The notes: generated by a model not told the origin, from the sequence alone. 64,000 bases of DNA from Spirosoma validum (GCF_014699035.1 NZ_JACXAA010000006.1:372001-436000); one strand, 5' to 3'; positions 9,781-20,088 are shown, numbered from the stretch's first letter. Program-made: numbers and translations.

Positions 9781-9783
9781 TTG

Positions 9784-9845
9784 GGTACCACGGTCTTCAG
9801 ACCGTTTTTTAGTTCAAACACATACGGGCTGAAGCCCATGATACC
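9784..9845. repeat. REP-like imperfect inverted repeat
   Basis: The left arm 9784-9805 (containing the small palindrome CGGTCTTCAGACCG) and the right arm 9824-9845 (containing GGGCTGAAGCCC) are complementary at 18 of 22 positions. Both arms end in GGTA/TACC. The same plan and much of the sequence recur in the repeat at 61436-61524. It lies between the DUF1549 and DUF1501 genes, touching the stop codon of the first, so it could act as an intercistronic mRNA hairpin. Confidence 0.65.
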
Positions 9846-12649
9846 TATTCTTTCGTAATTACCTCATCTAAATTCAGCATCGTATTGGCCGTCACGGTCA
9901 GAGCCGCTAACTGGGGGGTAACGGTAGTACAATTCAGGCCGGGCTGAGACAGTAAGTTTTCCATCTCATTCGGTTTTTGCCGGTAATGCTCCTCGGTGGT
10001 GCGATAAAGATGGGTTAGTATAGCCAGTTTTTTCGATGGCAGATCACGTAGCATTACCCGCCGGAAACCAGCCTGGATTTGTTGTTCGACGGTTTGGCCA
10101 TGTTCACGCATGTAAGTTGCCAGTTGCTGAGCCGCTTCAACATAAACCGGATCGTTTAAGGTTACCAGTGCCTGTAATGGCGTATTGGTACGTAGTCGAC
10201 GTAACTGGCAAAACTCCCGGCTAGGGCTGTCGAACGTAACCATAGACGGATAAGGCGCGGTGCGCTTCCAGTACGTATACAAAGCCCGTCGATAGAGGTC
10301 TTCACCCGTACTTTGTTTCCAGCTTTCGCCGTCGTAGGGTGATTGCCAGATGCCTTCGGGCTGCACGGGCATGACACTCGGGCCATACATTTTATGACTC
10401 AGTAACCCGCTAACGGCCAACGCCTGATCGTGCACAGCTTCGGCGGATAAACGCACCCGTGGCCCACGAGCTAAAAATTTGTTGAATGGGTCTTTCGCTA
10501 ACAGTTCGGGCGAGGCATTGGATTGCTGTCGATACGTTGCCGACATGACCATTCGCTTCAGCAATTTCTTAACACTCCAGTTGTCGGTTTCCATGAACTC
10601 AACGGCCAGATAATCCAAGAGCTCGCGGTGAGTTGGTTGAATACCCTGCGTACCCATGTCCTCAACGGTTTCGACAATACCGGTTCCGAAGAGTTGTTCC
10701 CAGAATCGATTGACGGCCACCCGAGCGGTGAGTGGGTGTTCGCGACTAATCATCCACCGAGCTAATCCCAAGCGATTTTTAGGGAGTTTGGAATCCATCG
10801 CCGGGAATGACTTCGGCACGTCGGGCGTCACCTGTTTTCCTTTCACCATCCAGTTACCCCGTTCAAAAACGTGTGCCTCGCGAGCTAGATCACCCGAGCC
10901 ATCCAGCATGATAGGCGTTTGTTCGGCATCGGCATTCAATAAGTCAGTGAGCAACTTATCTTTATCGTCTAGTACGTGCACCGATTGGCCGGGCAATAAT
11001 GGCTGAAAAGATACCCATTTGATTTGTACCCAATCTTTCGGTTTTTTCGGGCTGTCAAGCGACAAATAAAGATCATGGCGCCCCTGAACGGCTGGCAACG
11101 TAATGATCTGAACCGTATCTTTTCCTGGCTTAGGTGTTGGGAACTGCACTAAAACCGGTCCATCGAGTTTATCCAGACGTAACGTAACGGTAGCATCCGT
11201 TGCTTTTGTACCCCACTTCATAAATAAGCGTGGGCGATCAGTCAGTGTTACGCTCTTGATTCGGGTCGAACCTTTGTCCTGAAAACCAAAATATTTGGCA
11301 TCGATCAGGGAGGCATTAACGTACTGATCGAAATCATGTGAGTTGATTTTTGGCTCAATGGTACGAACAAAATTCGTAACGCGATTCACGTCGGCCTGCG
11401 CCTGTTTCGGACCAGTAGTTGTTGACCGAATGTAGTGTTGCAACGTAACGACTTTGAGTGAGTCATCCGGCTTAAAAAATCGTAATGTAGGCGTATCACT
11501 CTGGACGTCTTCATCGCGGGTGTTATTAAAAAAAGCCAGATACTTGTAATATTCGTCGTGAACAAATGGATCGTAAGGATGGCTATGGCATTGTACACAC
11601 GAAAAAGTCGTCCCCTGCCAGACATCCCAAGTTGTATTGACCCGGTCCAACACGGCTGCCGTCCTGAATTCCTCGTCCTGGGTACCACCCTCATCATTAT
11701 TCATCGTATTCCGGTGGAAACCTGTTGCAACGAGTTGATCATCTGTACGATTGGGAATCAAGTCCCCCGCTAGTTGCTCGACGGTAAACTGATCGAATGG
11801 TTTATCGCTATTAAATGCCTTGATCAGCCAGTCACGATAACGCCATATTTTTCGACCTGGGTCCCGTTCATACCCCTTCGTATCTGCGTAACGAGCCAGA
11901 TCGAGCCACATCCCTGTCCAGCGTTCGCCATAAGCCGGAGACTTCAGAAACCGATCAACCACTTTTTCGTAAGCGTCCGGAGATTTATCGTTCAGAAAAT
12001 CAGCAACTTCTTTTTCCGTTGGGGGCAAGCCTGTCAGGTCAAGCGACACCCGGCGAATCAACGTAGCACGGTCAGCTTCCGGAGATGGCTTTAAACGGTC
12101 CGAAGTCCGGGATTCCTGATGAAGCTTGTCTATGATGAAATGATCGATTTCATTTTTAGCCCAATTCGTTTCGTCATCCTCAGCAATTCCCGGAATGGAG
12201 ATTCCCAGACGACTCCAGAACGTACCAATCTCAGGTACATCGGGTTTCTTAACGGATTGATAGGCCCAGTGGTCACCCCACTCAGCGCCCTGATCGATCC
12301 ATTTTCGGAGCACGTCTATCTCATCGGGTTTGAGGGGGGGATGATCGAGCGGCATCCGTTCGTCAGAATCGGTCAGCGTCAATCGTCGAATCATTTCGCT
12401 GCCATCAGCATCCCCCGGAATAATGGCGGGTTTACCCGATTTGGCAGGCGCTACAGCTTCATGTCGGAACAACAGTGAGAAGCCCGAAGCTTTTTTGACA
12501 CCACCATGGCAGGCAATGCAATTTTTATTCAGTAGCGGCTTAATTTGGGTATTGTAATCGACCCGATTCTCAAAAAAACCGAGAAACGATGAAAGCAACA
12601 ACACCAACGCGATAGCACCCGCGCCAAAGAGAATCCACCCAGTTTTCAT
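9845..12649 (-). CDS. membrane-anchored c-type cytochrome with DUF1549/DUF1553 domains
   Basis: A 934-residue protein with an N-terminal membrane segment (about 4-25), then a planctomycete-type cytochrome domain with heme motif C44-IA-C47-H48 and a possible Met ligand near 99 (ERMPLDHPP). The DUF1549 domain spans about 163-370 and includes a second CxxCH (C351, C354, H355). The DUF1553 domain spans about 640-890 (KNRLGLARW, VNRFWEQLFG). The family is abundant in planctomycetes, and roles in extracellular polysaccharide breakdown or electron transfer have been proposed but not shown. It is the first gene of a pair with the DUF1501 gene. Confidence 0.87.
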   Translation of the reverse strand: MKTGWILFGAGAIALVLLLSSFLGFFENRVDYNTQIKPLLNKNCIACHGGVKKASGFSLLFRHEAVAPAKSGKPAIIPGDADGSEMIRRLTLTDSDERMPLDHPPLKPDEIDVLRKWIDQGAEWGDHWAYQSVKKPDVPEIGTFWSRLGISIPGIAEDDETNWAKNEIDHFIIDKLHQESRTSDRLKPSPEADRATLIRRVSLDLTGLPPTEKEVADFLNDKSPDAYEKVVDRFLKSPAYGERWTGMWLDLARYADTKGYERDPGRKIWRYRDWLIKAFNSDKPFDQFTVEQLAGDLIPNRTDDQLVATGFHRNTMNNDEGGTQDEEFRTAAVLDRVNTTWDVWQGTTFSCVQCHSHPYDPFVHDEYYKYLAFFNNTRDEDVQSDTPTLRFFKPDDSLKVVTLQHYIRSTTTGPKQAQADVNRVTNFVRTIEPKINSHDFDQYVNASLIDAKYFGFQDKGSTRIKSVTLTDRPRLFMKWGTKATDATVTLRLDKLDGPVLVQFPTPKPGKDTVQIITLPAVQGRHDLYLSLDSPKKPKDWVQIKWVSFQPLLPGQSVHVLDDKDKLLTDLLNADAEQTPIMLDGSGDLAREAHVFERGNWMVKGKQVTPDVPKSFPAMDSKLPKNRLGLARWMISREHPLTARVAVNRFWEQLFGTGIVETVEDMGTQGIQPTHRELLDYLAVEFMETDNWSVKKLLKRMVMSATYRQQSNASPELLAKDPFNKFLARGPRVRLSAEAVHDQALAVSGLLSHKMYGPSVMPVQPEGIWQSPYDGESWKQSTGEDLYRRALYTYWKRTAPYPSMVTFDSPSREFCQLRRLRTNTPLQALVTLNDPVYVEAAQQLATYMREHGQTVEQQIQAGFRRVMLRDLPSKKLAILTHLYRTTEEHYRQKPNEMENLLSQPGLNCTTVTPQLAALTVTANTMLNLDEVITKE

Positions 12650-12839
12650 ACAAACGATACCAGCAGACAGGCCTTACACATAAAAGCAGAAAGACCAGGT
12701 TTTGTACTATGAAAGTCTTCGATTGATTCAATTTTAACGAAGAATTCTTTCAATCCGTTCATAATGAGCGAATACTCAGCAGGTTATTACCGACTCATCT
12801 GGAATCCTGTTCCGTAAAAAAGATAGGCTTTCTTTTACG

Positions 12840-14783
12840 CTATCTGGGAAAGCTATTGATTTTATCGGCATCGGCGTTGTTATCAACACGTACTTCTCCC
12901 CCACTGCCACCGACAATGACCGAACTGAGAGTTAGTGCACCTGACGTACTGCCTGGATTTATGTTCCCCGTCAAGCCAAAAGAAAGTTTATCTCCCGGAG
13001 CAATCGTTTGTGTGGTTTGTAACACATAGTAACTCGGGTCCGTGTTATCAAGAGTCCACTGACTGTTTTGCACCGGTCTCCCACCCACGTTCGTATCAGT
13101 ACTCGTAAAGCCGAGCGCAATTGATGCACCTCGAGTTAGCTTAACAGTGATTGGTCCGGTGGTGGCTACGTCCTTAAGTGACAGGACATCGACCACAACA
13201 GTCATCGTTGTAAGGCCATAGACTGTAGTTGGACGTGCATAAATGGTAGGAACCAAATCGGCAGTAGTAATTTGAAATACATTCGACGGTACAGCGGGTA
13301 CTGCTGGTGATGTCGACACAACCCGAACCTGATACCGACCGCTCTGATAGGCACTTGGCAGCGTCACCTGAATCGGACTCGTAGAACCCGTTCCCAATAC
13401 CGCTTTATAGTGGCCCAGCGAATCCAGCAATTGTACTTGCCATTGGTTGCCAGCATCAAACGTGCCGACGGTACTGAAGGATACGCTTAAACTGGAACCA
13501 GGAAGAACGTACTCAGCCAGATTACCTGTTACGGCAAACTGCGTAGGTGTAACGGGCGTAGCATTTTGGAAAAATGTATTATCCAAACTATTATTCCAAT
13601 TACGGGCGAAACGCGACAGACCCATATTCAGCGGAATCGAATTTGGATTGAGATAGTATTGCGGATGGGGAGATGGCCGCAATGCATTACGAAAATGCAC
13701 ATCTTCAGATCCAGCGTTTCGGTATCGAATGGTATCCTGGTAAGGGCCCTGAAATACGTTCAATCCGGTTGTATTGATAACCTGTTGCTGTGCCGTAACG
13801 AGGTCAGGCCGTGTCACACTTCCGTCGTAGGACTCTCGTGCTACGACCCAGGGAATATTCCGGCCGCCAAAATCCTGTCTTGATTTTTGGATGAGCGCCG
13901 TTAGTTGGTTTGCGTAAGCCGGAATAGTGCCTGTTGTCGCATCACCATATTCTGATTCACCCTGACCCCATAAGATTGCCCGCGCCCCAGCAACGGATGC
14001 ATAGTAAGACAATACGTTCTTTAAATTTGTATAGGGCTGTAGATTGGGCCAGTTTTCGACGCAGTAATAGCGGTTACAGGCGGGGATACCATTAGCCGTA
14101 TTGATCCAGTTTTCGGCGGTGGAGCTATCCCAGCCCACTACGTAGAAAGCGACCGGAACATTATACCGATTGACAATATAGTCGCCCAGCTCACCCCAGC
14201 CCCATGAACTTTCAGCCATTGGAAAAACGCGCCGAGTTGCCGTTAAGGCTTTGAAAACAGGAACCGGCGATGGATCTCCCGACGAAACAAGCGCCTGTGC
14301 ACCAGGCGGGTACGAATGGTTGATCGAATCAATAGCATTAACACGATCCGTAGCCGTGCCAAGATCGTTATCACCACTACCCAGGCCACGTGCGTTTGAT
14401 TGGCCGGCGGTAATAAATACTTCACCGATCCCAACAGGTTGTACGATAGCCTGTGCTGTTGCGGTCGTGCCCACGATGGTACGTACCGTCAATACGTACC
14501 ATCCCCCAGAAGCCGTGATATAGCCCAGAAAAATATTATTTGTTGGATTAGCTTGTATCGTTTGCCAGCCGGTAGCAACGCCCTGCCCAGTGGTGACGGG
14601 AGTCAATTGAGCCTCCACCCGATCAACAGCAGCCGAGAGTCGTCCTGAGATATATAAACGTCCATTCCCGTCGGCTGCCCGCTGAACCACCAGACGCGGC
14701 ATTGGGTGCGTAATCTGGAGTTGAGCGGCAGCGAAAAAGGGCCAGCTAAGAAATACTAAAATCCATTTAACCAATGTGGACAT
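12840..14783 (-). CDS. secreted sialate O-acetylesterase-like (SGNH) hydrolase
   Basis: A 647-residue exported protein. The signal peptide ends FFAAA with Gln21 expected as the mature N-terminus. The GQSN block (127-130) provides the likely nucleophile Ser129, GQGESE lies at 273-278, and D361-V-H363 looks like the catalytic Asp/His pair. This matches carbohydrate acetylesterases of the DUF303/SASA group. An N-terminal beta domain (21-115) and C-terminal Ig-like beta domains (about 400-647) flank the catalytic part. It probably removes acetyl groups from sugars outside the cytoplasm; the actual sugar is unknown. It lies 190 bp upstream of the DUF1549 gene on the same strand. Confidence 0.78.
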   Translation of the reverse strand: MSTLVKWILVFLSWPFFAAAQLQITHPMPRLVVQRAADGNGRLYISGRLSAAVDRVEAQLTPVTTGQGVATGWQTIQANPTNNIFLGYITASGGWYVLTVRTIVGTTATAQAIVQPVGIGEVFITAGQSNARGLGSGDNDLGTATDRVNAIDSINHSYPPGAQALVSSGDPSPVPVFKALTATRRVFPMAESSWGWGELGDYIVNRYNVPVAFYVVGWDSSTAENWINTANGIPACNRYYCVENWPNLQPYTNLKNVLSYYASVAGARAILWGQGESEYGDATTGTIPAYANQLTALIQKSRQDFGGRNIPWVVARESYDGSVTRPDLVTAQQQVINTTGLNVFQGPYQDTIRYRNAGSEDVHFRNALRPSPHPQYYLNPNSIPLNMGLSRFARNWNNSLDNTFFQNATPVTPTQFAVTGNLAEYVLPGSSLSVSFSTVGTFDAGNQWQVQLLDSLGHYKAVLGTGSTSPIQVTLPSAYQSGRYQVRVVSTSPAVPAVPSNVFQITTADLVPTIYARPTTVYGLTTMTVVVDVLSLKDVATTGPITVKLTRGASIALGFTSTDTNVGGRPVQNSQWTLDNTDPSYYVLQTTQTIAPGDKLSFGLTGNINPGSTSGALTLSSVIVGGSGGEVRVDNNADADKINSFPR

Positions 14784-15104
14784 GCGCAGCGTATAAAGAA
14801 ACCATTACGAAAATACGAACAAAGATCCGTTAAACTAAGACAGAGATTACGTTCAGACATACCTTCAATAATTTGAACTGGTTTAAGCTTTCTATAATCG
14901 GGGTCTTTTTGTCATTCTGACAAAATACATGCTACAGAAAAGTTTAACCAGATTCACAATTAATTCGAAACAGCATAAAAAACGTTGACTTTTTTGTTTG
15001 GCAGTAAAGCTAAATAATTGGCTTATGATCAACTGTAGGTCTATTTCTTACTTAGTCTTCTTTATGTACTTTTGGTGGTTATTTGTAGCTTAATAAGTGC
15101 TAAT
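14784..15104. other. 321-bp divergent intergenic region
   Basis: AT-rich spacer between the esterase (minus) and the beta-propeller lipoprotein (plus). The only recognised element is the plus-strand -7 box at 15067-15074. No gene, tRNA or strong hairpin is seen. Confidence 0.6.
15067..15074 (+). promoter_or_regulatory. candidate -7 box for the beta-propeller lipoprotein
   Basis: TACTTTTG matches TAnnTTTG. It ends 30 bp before the ATG at 15105, which argues against the upstream in-frame TTG at 15072 as a start codon, because that codon lies inside this element. No clear -33 TTTG is visible. Confidence 0.5.
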
Positions 15105-16934
15105 ATGATTTTAAAGAACTACTATTCTGCCGTAACTCTACTTTTCTTATTGCTCTTTATCAGTTGTCAGCCTAAGGAAGTTCCGGCAGAGAAAGGGAAT
15201 ATTTACATACAAGTTCGGGACCAGTATGGAAGAGCCGTCGCGAATGCTGTACTGTCAGCGGAACCTACGCTTCCAGAATATAAAACAGATGAATTTGGTA
15301 CAGTATTACTCAAAGAGGTGAATGTTGGTAGTTACGAAATAATTGCCCGGAAAGATAATTATGGTAGCGGTAAAACTGCGGTTCAAGTAAAAGCCAATGA
15401 TATTACCAATGCAACAATCGTACTCGAACAAGGGAAATTTGTAAGTTTTGCTCCTACCGTTCGTATTGAATTTCCGACACGACCGGCCAACTTTTCGCTG
15501 GATGAACCAATTTTGTTTAAAGGGTATGTATCGGACAACGATACCGGCAACGAATCTTTAGATGTTAAGTGGGAAAGTAACAAGGATGGCTTGCTGAATA
15601 GTGATAAACCCGATAAAGATGGGGTTACTACGTTCTCAACAAATAAACTGTCTAAAGCAACCCATTTCATTACGTTAACAGTTAAAGACAAATCGGGAAA
15701 CACAACCCGCGACACCATTACGGTATCGACCCTGTCGCCTAAATCGATCACGCTGGAAAAACCTACGAAAATAAAGGAAGGCATAAGTCTTACCTGGAAT
15801 AAATCCGATGCGTCTGATTTTAAGGAATACAGGGTCTATCGAAGCAATGAAACGTGTGCTGAAAACGCAAAGGTATTGCTGGCAGTTATAACAGAAGCTG
15901 GCAAAACTACTTATACAGATACCCAGCCACCCCTGAGTAAGCAGGCCTGTTATTTCGTTGAAGTCTCGACTACCCTGGGCTTGACAAGACGAAGCCTACA
16001 GCAGCAGATAGACTATCCAGGAGGAGTACTATTTACATTTGTTCCTACAGATGCCGATATTCATCCAACAAAGCCCTGGATTTTCCTGGCTAACAGAGAT
16101 AAAGAACAGGTCATTGTTTATGATTACGAAGCGGGAAAAACGGTTTCCGAATTAAGTGTTCCACAGGCATCGGGTAGTATCCTGGTTGGCGATAATGGTG
16201 ATGGGGTGAATGTATATATTCCTTCCCGTTCCGGTCATGTTTATGTTTACGATGCGACTTCTCTGGCGCTAAAACGCTCCATTTTAGCGGATGCTTCTGC
16301 TACCGACGTAGCCATTAGCGGTAAAGGACATGTATTCATTTCCGTAAGCAATCAGTGGACTAACCCGCTGGGTTCTTACAACGAGAAAACAGGAATGCTC
16401 ATTAATCAGCTTACCTGGTCTTGTCTGTACGGTGGTGCCAGAATTAAAAAAGTGCCAGGTCGGAATGAACTCATTGCAATTAGTACAGCCATTAGCCCGA
16501 CCGATATGGACTATGTTGCTTATGATACTAATGGAGCGCTTATTTTATGTAAAGATGATAGTCAGCACGGAAGCTATCCACTTGATGGATCAATCTTCCG
16601 AATTTCCCCAAACGGTACCTACCTCCTTACGTCTGCTAACGGTGCCGCCTACCTACCGAACGAAACCATGAAATACTTGGGAAACATTTCAGCCAGTAGC
16701 GGCATAAGCTTTTCCGATTTTGCTTTCGAAAGCGATGAGAAAATTTTTTATGGAGCAACCAGTAGTAGGCGATCCATTCAAATTATACGTTACCCAGAAC
16801 TGCTTCGGACCGATGAACTAGTGACCAAAGGCTACCCGATCAGGTTATTTAAAAAAGGACAGACGCTTATTTCAGTAAGCCGGGCGGATCAGAGTTCAAC
16901 TGGTTCAGCAATAGAAGTGGTTCAGCTAAAATAA
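15105..16934 (+). CDS. lipoprotein with regulatory-like, Ig-like and beta-propeller domains
   Basis: A 609-residue exported lipoprotein (lipobox LFISC followed by QPKE). After the anchor comes a carboxypeptidase-regulatory-like beta domain (about 28-100, GNIYIQVRDQYGRAV), a PKD/cadherin-like domain (about 105-220), a fibronectin-III-like segment (about 225-310), then about 300 residues of repeating beta strands suggesting a seven-bladed propeller. No catalytic motif was seen, so a binding or scaffold role is more likely than an enzyme. The start is the ATG that gives a proper signal sequence. Two hairpins follow the stop codon. Confidence 0.72.
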   Translation: MILKNYYSAVTLLFLLLFISCQPKEVPAEKGNIYIQVRDQYGRAVANAVLSAEPTLPEYKTDEFGTVLLKEVNVGSYEIIARKDNYGSGKTAVQVKANDITNATIVLEQGKFVSFAPTVRIEFPTRPANFSLDEPILFKGYVSDNDTGNESLDVKWESNKDGLLNSDKPDKDGVTTFSTNKLSKATHFITLTVKDKSGNTTRDTITVSTLSPKSITLEKPTKIKEGISLTWNKSDASDFKEYRVYRSNETCAENAKVLLAVITEAGKTTYTDTQPPLSKQACYFVEVSTTLGLTRRSLQQQIDYPGGVLFTFVPTDADIHPTKPWIFLANRDKEQVIVYDYEAGKTVSELSVPQASGSILVGDNGDGVNVYIPSRSGHVYVYDATSLALKRSILADASATDVAISGKGHVFISVSNQWTNPLGSYNEKTGMLINQLTWSCLYGGARIKKVPGRNELIAISTAISPTDMDYVAYDTNGALILCKDDSQHGSYPLDGSIFRISPNGTYLLTSANGAAYLPNETMKYLGNISASSGISFSDFAFESDEKIFYGATSSRRSIQIIRYPELLRTDELVTKGYPIRLFKKGQTLISVSRADQSSTGSAIEVVQLK

Positions 16935-16936
16935 AT

Positions 16937-16973
16937 TTCCCATAACAGAGAATTAGCTTCTCTGTTATGGGAA
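16937..16973 (+). terminator. 16-bp perfect hairpin after the lipoprotein gene
   Basis: Arms 16937-16952 and 16958-16973 are exact complements around a 5-base loop, starting 3 bp after the stop codon. There is no T-run directly after it. It precedes a second, more terminator-like hairpin and may stabilise the mRNA 3' end. Confidence 0.6.
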
Positions 16974-16986
16974 TCCCTTAGAAGAA

Positions 16987-17032
16987 AAGCCATCTTAGAG
17001 ATTTAACTCTGTTTAAGATGGCTTATTTTTTT
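16987..17032. terminator. bidirectional terminator between lipoprotein gene and uvrA
   Basis: Arms 16987-16997 and 17014-17024 (AAGCCATCTTA and its complement) form an 11-bp stem with an additional AGAG/CTCT inner stem. On the plus strand it is followed by a T-run (17026-17032). On the minus strand it is followed by TTTTCTTCT, so it can serve both convergent genes. Confidence 0.8.
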
Positions 17033-19958
17033 ACACTTTACCCCGCAAGTAATCCGCAGTATAGTTTTCGCCAGCTGGTAGTTTCACCATGTCTTCGGGC
17101 GTACCTGTAAACGTAACGTAGCCACCGGTTTCGCCCCCTTCGGGACCCAGATCGATGATGTGATCGGCATTTTTGATTACTTCCATGTTGTGTTCGATGA
17201 TAATCACCGAATCACCCTGATCCACCAGTGCGTTGATGGCTGCGAGCAGCTTGCGGATATCGTGGAAGTGAAGGCCCGTTGTTGGTTCATCGAAGATAAA
17301 CAACGTACTGCCTTTATTGGGATTGCCTTTCCCTAAGAACGACGCCAACTTAACCCGCTGAGCTTCACCACCTGAAAGCGTATTTGCCGATTGCCCAAGA
17401 CCAATATACCCTAACCCCACATCTTGTAGGGGCTGAAGTTTGTCGGCCATTTTAGGTTCAACCTTACGGAAGAAATCAACGGCTTCATCGACGGTCATAT
17501 CCAGAATATCCGATACGTTCTTATCGTGCAGGGTTACCTCCAGCACTTCCTGTTTGAAACGCTTACCATCACAGCCTTCGCATTTAAGGTAAATGTCGGC
17601 CATGAACTGCATCTCGATCTTTACCTCACCTTCGCCCTGACACACCTCGCAACGGCCTCCATCGACGTTAAACGAAAAATGGCTCGGTTTATACCCCCGC
17701 GCTTTGGATACCTGCTGGTCGGCCATAACCTGCCGCAGGTAATCGTACGCTTTGATATACGTAACAGGATTCGACCGGCTCGATTTTCCAATCGGATTCT
17801 GATCAATCATTTCAATCGACGAAATTCGATCGATTGAACCTTCAAGGCTATCATATCTACCGGCTTCTTCAGCGGCATCGCCTTTCTGACGTATCAGTGC
17901 CGGGTATAATACTTTTCGAATCAGCGTACTCTTACCCGAACCTGATACACCCGTTACGACCGTCAACGTATTGAGCGGAAACCGGACGTCCACATCTTTC
18001 AGGTTATTTTCCCGTGCTCCCTTAAGCTCAATAAAATTCGTTGCCTTCCGCCGGAACGTCGGCACAGGAACCGTCTCGCGCCCAGTCAAAAAATCCAGAG
18101 TATGCGAAGTCATGTGGCCTTCCAGCTCTTCGCCCTCCACCCCATACCCTCTGCCCTCGGCAATTTCGTTCCACGTTCCCTGGAAGACCAGATGCCCGCC
18201 CAGTGAACCAGCATCAGGCCCGATGTCGATCAATTGATCGGCTGAGCGCATCACTTCTTCTTCATGTTCAACAACGATAACCGTATTGCCCATATCCCGT
18301 AATGACTCCAGCACACTCACTAATCGCTGCGTATCACGTGGATGCAGACCGATGCTGGGCTCGTCCAGAATATACATCGAACCGACTAAAGCCGAGCCAA
18401 GCGACGTAGCCAGTTTAATGCGCTGATATTCACCACCCGACAACGTATTAGTAAGACGGTTCAAGGTAAGATAGCCCAGTCCAACGCGTTCCATATAATC
18501 CAGGCGATTGCGAATTTCAATCAAAATTCGGTTCGCCACTTGCTGCTGTTGTTCGGGTAGTTCTAGTTCGCGGAAGAAAACTGTAACCTTTGTAATAGGC
18601 ATCAGAACCAGATCCGTAATGGATTTACCGGCCACTTTTACGTAACCCGCATCCTTACGCAACCGCGAGCCCCGACATTCAGGACAAGTCGTCTTGCCCC
18701 GATAGCGCGACAGCATAACGCGATACTGGACTTTAAACGTCTGACTTTCAACGTAGCTAAAGAATCCGTTTAGCCCGTCAAAGTACTTGTTTCCCGTCCA
18801 GAGCAATTCCTGTTCGGCGGGCGTTAGATCTTTGTAAGGCCGGTGAATGGGGAAGTCGAAGCGAATACCATTTTTGAGTAAAGGTCGTAGAAACTCCTCG
18901 CTCATTTTCTCGCTCCGCCAGGGTGCAATGGCTCCTTCAAACACGGACAGATTTTTGTCGGGAATAACCAGATCCGGATCAATACCCAGGACTTTACCGA
19001 AACCGTCGCAGCGTCGGCAGGCACCGTACGGATTGTTGAACGTAAATAGGTTTACACTCGGCTCTTCGAACGTAATGCCATCCAGTTCAAACTTATCCGA
19101 GAAAATACGCGATTCCCGACCGACAATATCAACCCGACACGTACCGTCGCCTTCATTAAACGCCGTTTGTACCGAATCCGAAAAGCGATACTGGTTGTCT
19201 TCATCGGGTTTACCTTCGGCGTCATACAAGACCGTTCCGCGATCAACCAGAATTTCCAGGTCGTTCGCGTTTTCTATGGCCTGCTGATCCTCAACGGACG
19301 ACTCCAATACGTCTTCAATCTGTAATACCTGCCGACCCGTTGCACCGCCATCGGCCACAATACGAGTATAGCCTTTCTGAAGGAGAATATTCAGTTCATA
19401 TGCCAGCGTCCGATCATCACGGATACGCAGCGGAGCCATGATCATAACACGCTGACCGGCCTCGAAGCCATACATGAAGTTAACAACGTCAGTAACTGTG
19501 TCTCGACGAACTTCATGACCTGAAACCGGCGAGTACGTAACGCCCGCCCGAGCAAAAAGCAGTTTCAGGTAATCATATATTTCGGTCGACGTTCCAACTG
19601 TAGAGCGGGGGTTGCGGGTCGATACTTTTTGTTCGATTGCAATAGCAGGCGAAACGCCTTTAATGTACTCAACCTCAGGCTTTTCCATTCGGCCCAGAAA
19701 TTGACGGGCGTAGCTACTGAGGCTTTCAACATACATACGCTGGCCTTCGGCAAATAACGTATCGAACGCTAAAGACGATTTACCTGACCCCGACAGGCCA
19801 GTTAGAACAACTAATTTGTTGCGCGGAATAGCAACGTCAATGCCTTTTAGATTATGTACTTTCGCACCCTTAATAATAATAAACTGCTTAGGGTCGAGAT
19901 GGTCAACGGAACGTAGCGGACTGGCCATCTGGCGTTCGGTTTCCGTAGTCTGAGTCAT
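17031..19958 (-). CDS. uvrA: excinuclease ABC subunit A
   Basis: A 975-residue DNA damage-recognition ATPase of nucleotide excision repair. Two ABC modules are visible: Walker A motifs GLSGSGKSS near the N-terminus and GVSGSGKST in the second half, each with a later NTLSGGE signature and Walker B (ILDEPSIGLH and IFDEPTTGLH). Zinc-binding CxxC pairs occur (CRRC with CPEC, CEVC with CEGC). The segment after LLFARAG reads YSPVSGHEV and lacks the cysteines found there in many UvrA proteins. Length and domain order are normal. It stands alone, convergent with the preceding lipoprotein gene. Confidence 0.97.
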   Translation of the reverse strand: MTQTTETERQMASPLRSVDHLDPKQFIIIKGAKVHNLKGIDVAIPRNKLVVLTGLSGSGKSSLAFDTLFAEGQRMYVESLSSYARQFLGRMEKPEVEYIKGVSPAIAIEQKVSTRNPRSTVGTSTEIYDYLKLLFARAGVTYSPVSGHEVRRDTVTDVVNFMYGFEAGQRVMIMAPLRIRDDRTLAYELNILLQKGYTRIVADGGATGRQVLQIEDVLESSVEDQQAIENANDLEILVDRGTVLYDAEGKPDEDNQYRFSDSVQTAFNEGDGTCRVDIVGRESRIFSDKFELDGITFEEPSVNLFTFNNPYGACRRCDGFGKVLGIDPDLVIPDKNLSVFEGAIAPWRSEKMSEEFLRPLLKNGIRFDFPIHRPYKDLTPAEQELLWTGNKYFDGLNGFFSYVESQTFKVQYRVMLSRYRGKTTCPECRGSRLRKDAGYVKVAGKSITDLVLMPITKVTVFFRELELPEQQQQVANRILIEIRNRLDYMERVGLGYLTLNRLTNTLSGGEYQRIKLATSLGSALVGSMYILDEPSIGLHPRDTQRLVSVLESLRDMGNTVIVVEHEEEVMRSADQLIDIGPDAGSLGGHLVFQGTWNEIAEGRGYGVEGEELEGHMTSHTLDFLTGRETVPVPTFRRKATNFIELKGARENNLKDVDVRFPLNTLTVVTGVSGSGKSTLIRKVLYPALIRQKGDAAEEAGRYDSLEGSIDRISSIEMIDQNPIGKSSRSNPVTYIKAYDYLRQVMADQQVSKARGYKPSHFSFNVDGGRCEVCQGEGEVKIEMQFMADIYLKCEGCDGKRFKQEVLEVTLHDKNVSDILDMTVDEAVDFFRKVEPKMADKLQPLQDVGLGYIGLGQSANTLSGGEAQRVKLASFLGKGNPNKGSTLFIFDEPTTGLHFHDIRKLLAAINALVDQGDSVIIIEHNMEVIKNADHIIDLGPEGGETGGYVTFTGTPEDMVKLPAGENYTADYLRGKV

Positions 19959-20088
19959 TCGGTAGTAACAAGGGTAAACTCTATCTAAATTTTAACGGTT
20001 TATTTCAAAATATGGTTTCTCGGAATTGTTATTCTTACAGACAAGCGCAACGAGTTGGCCTAAAACACCGTAATGGGTAGTGAAGCAA

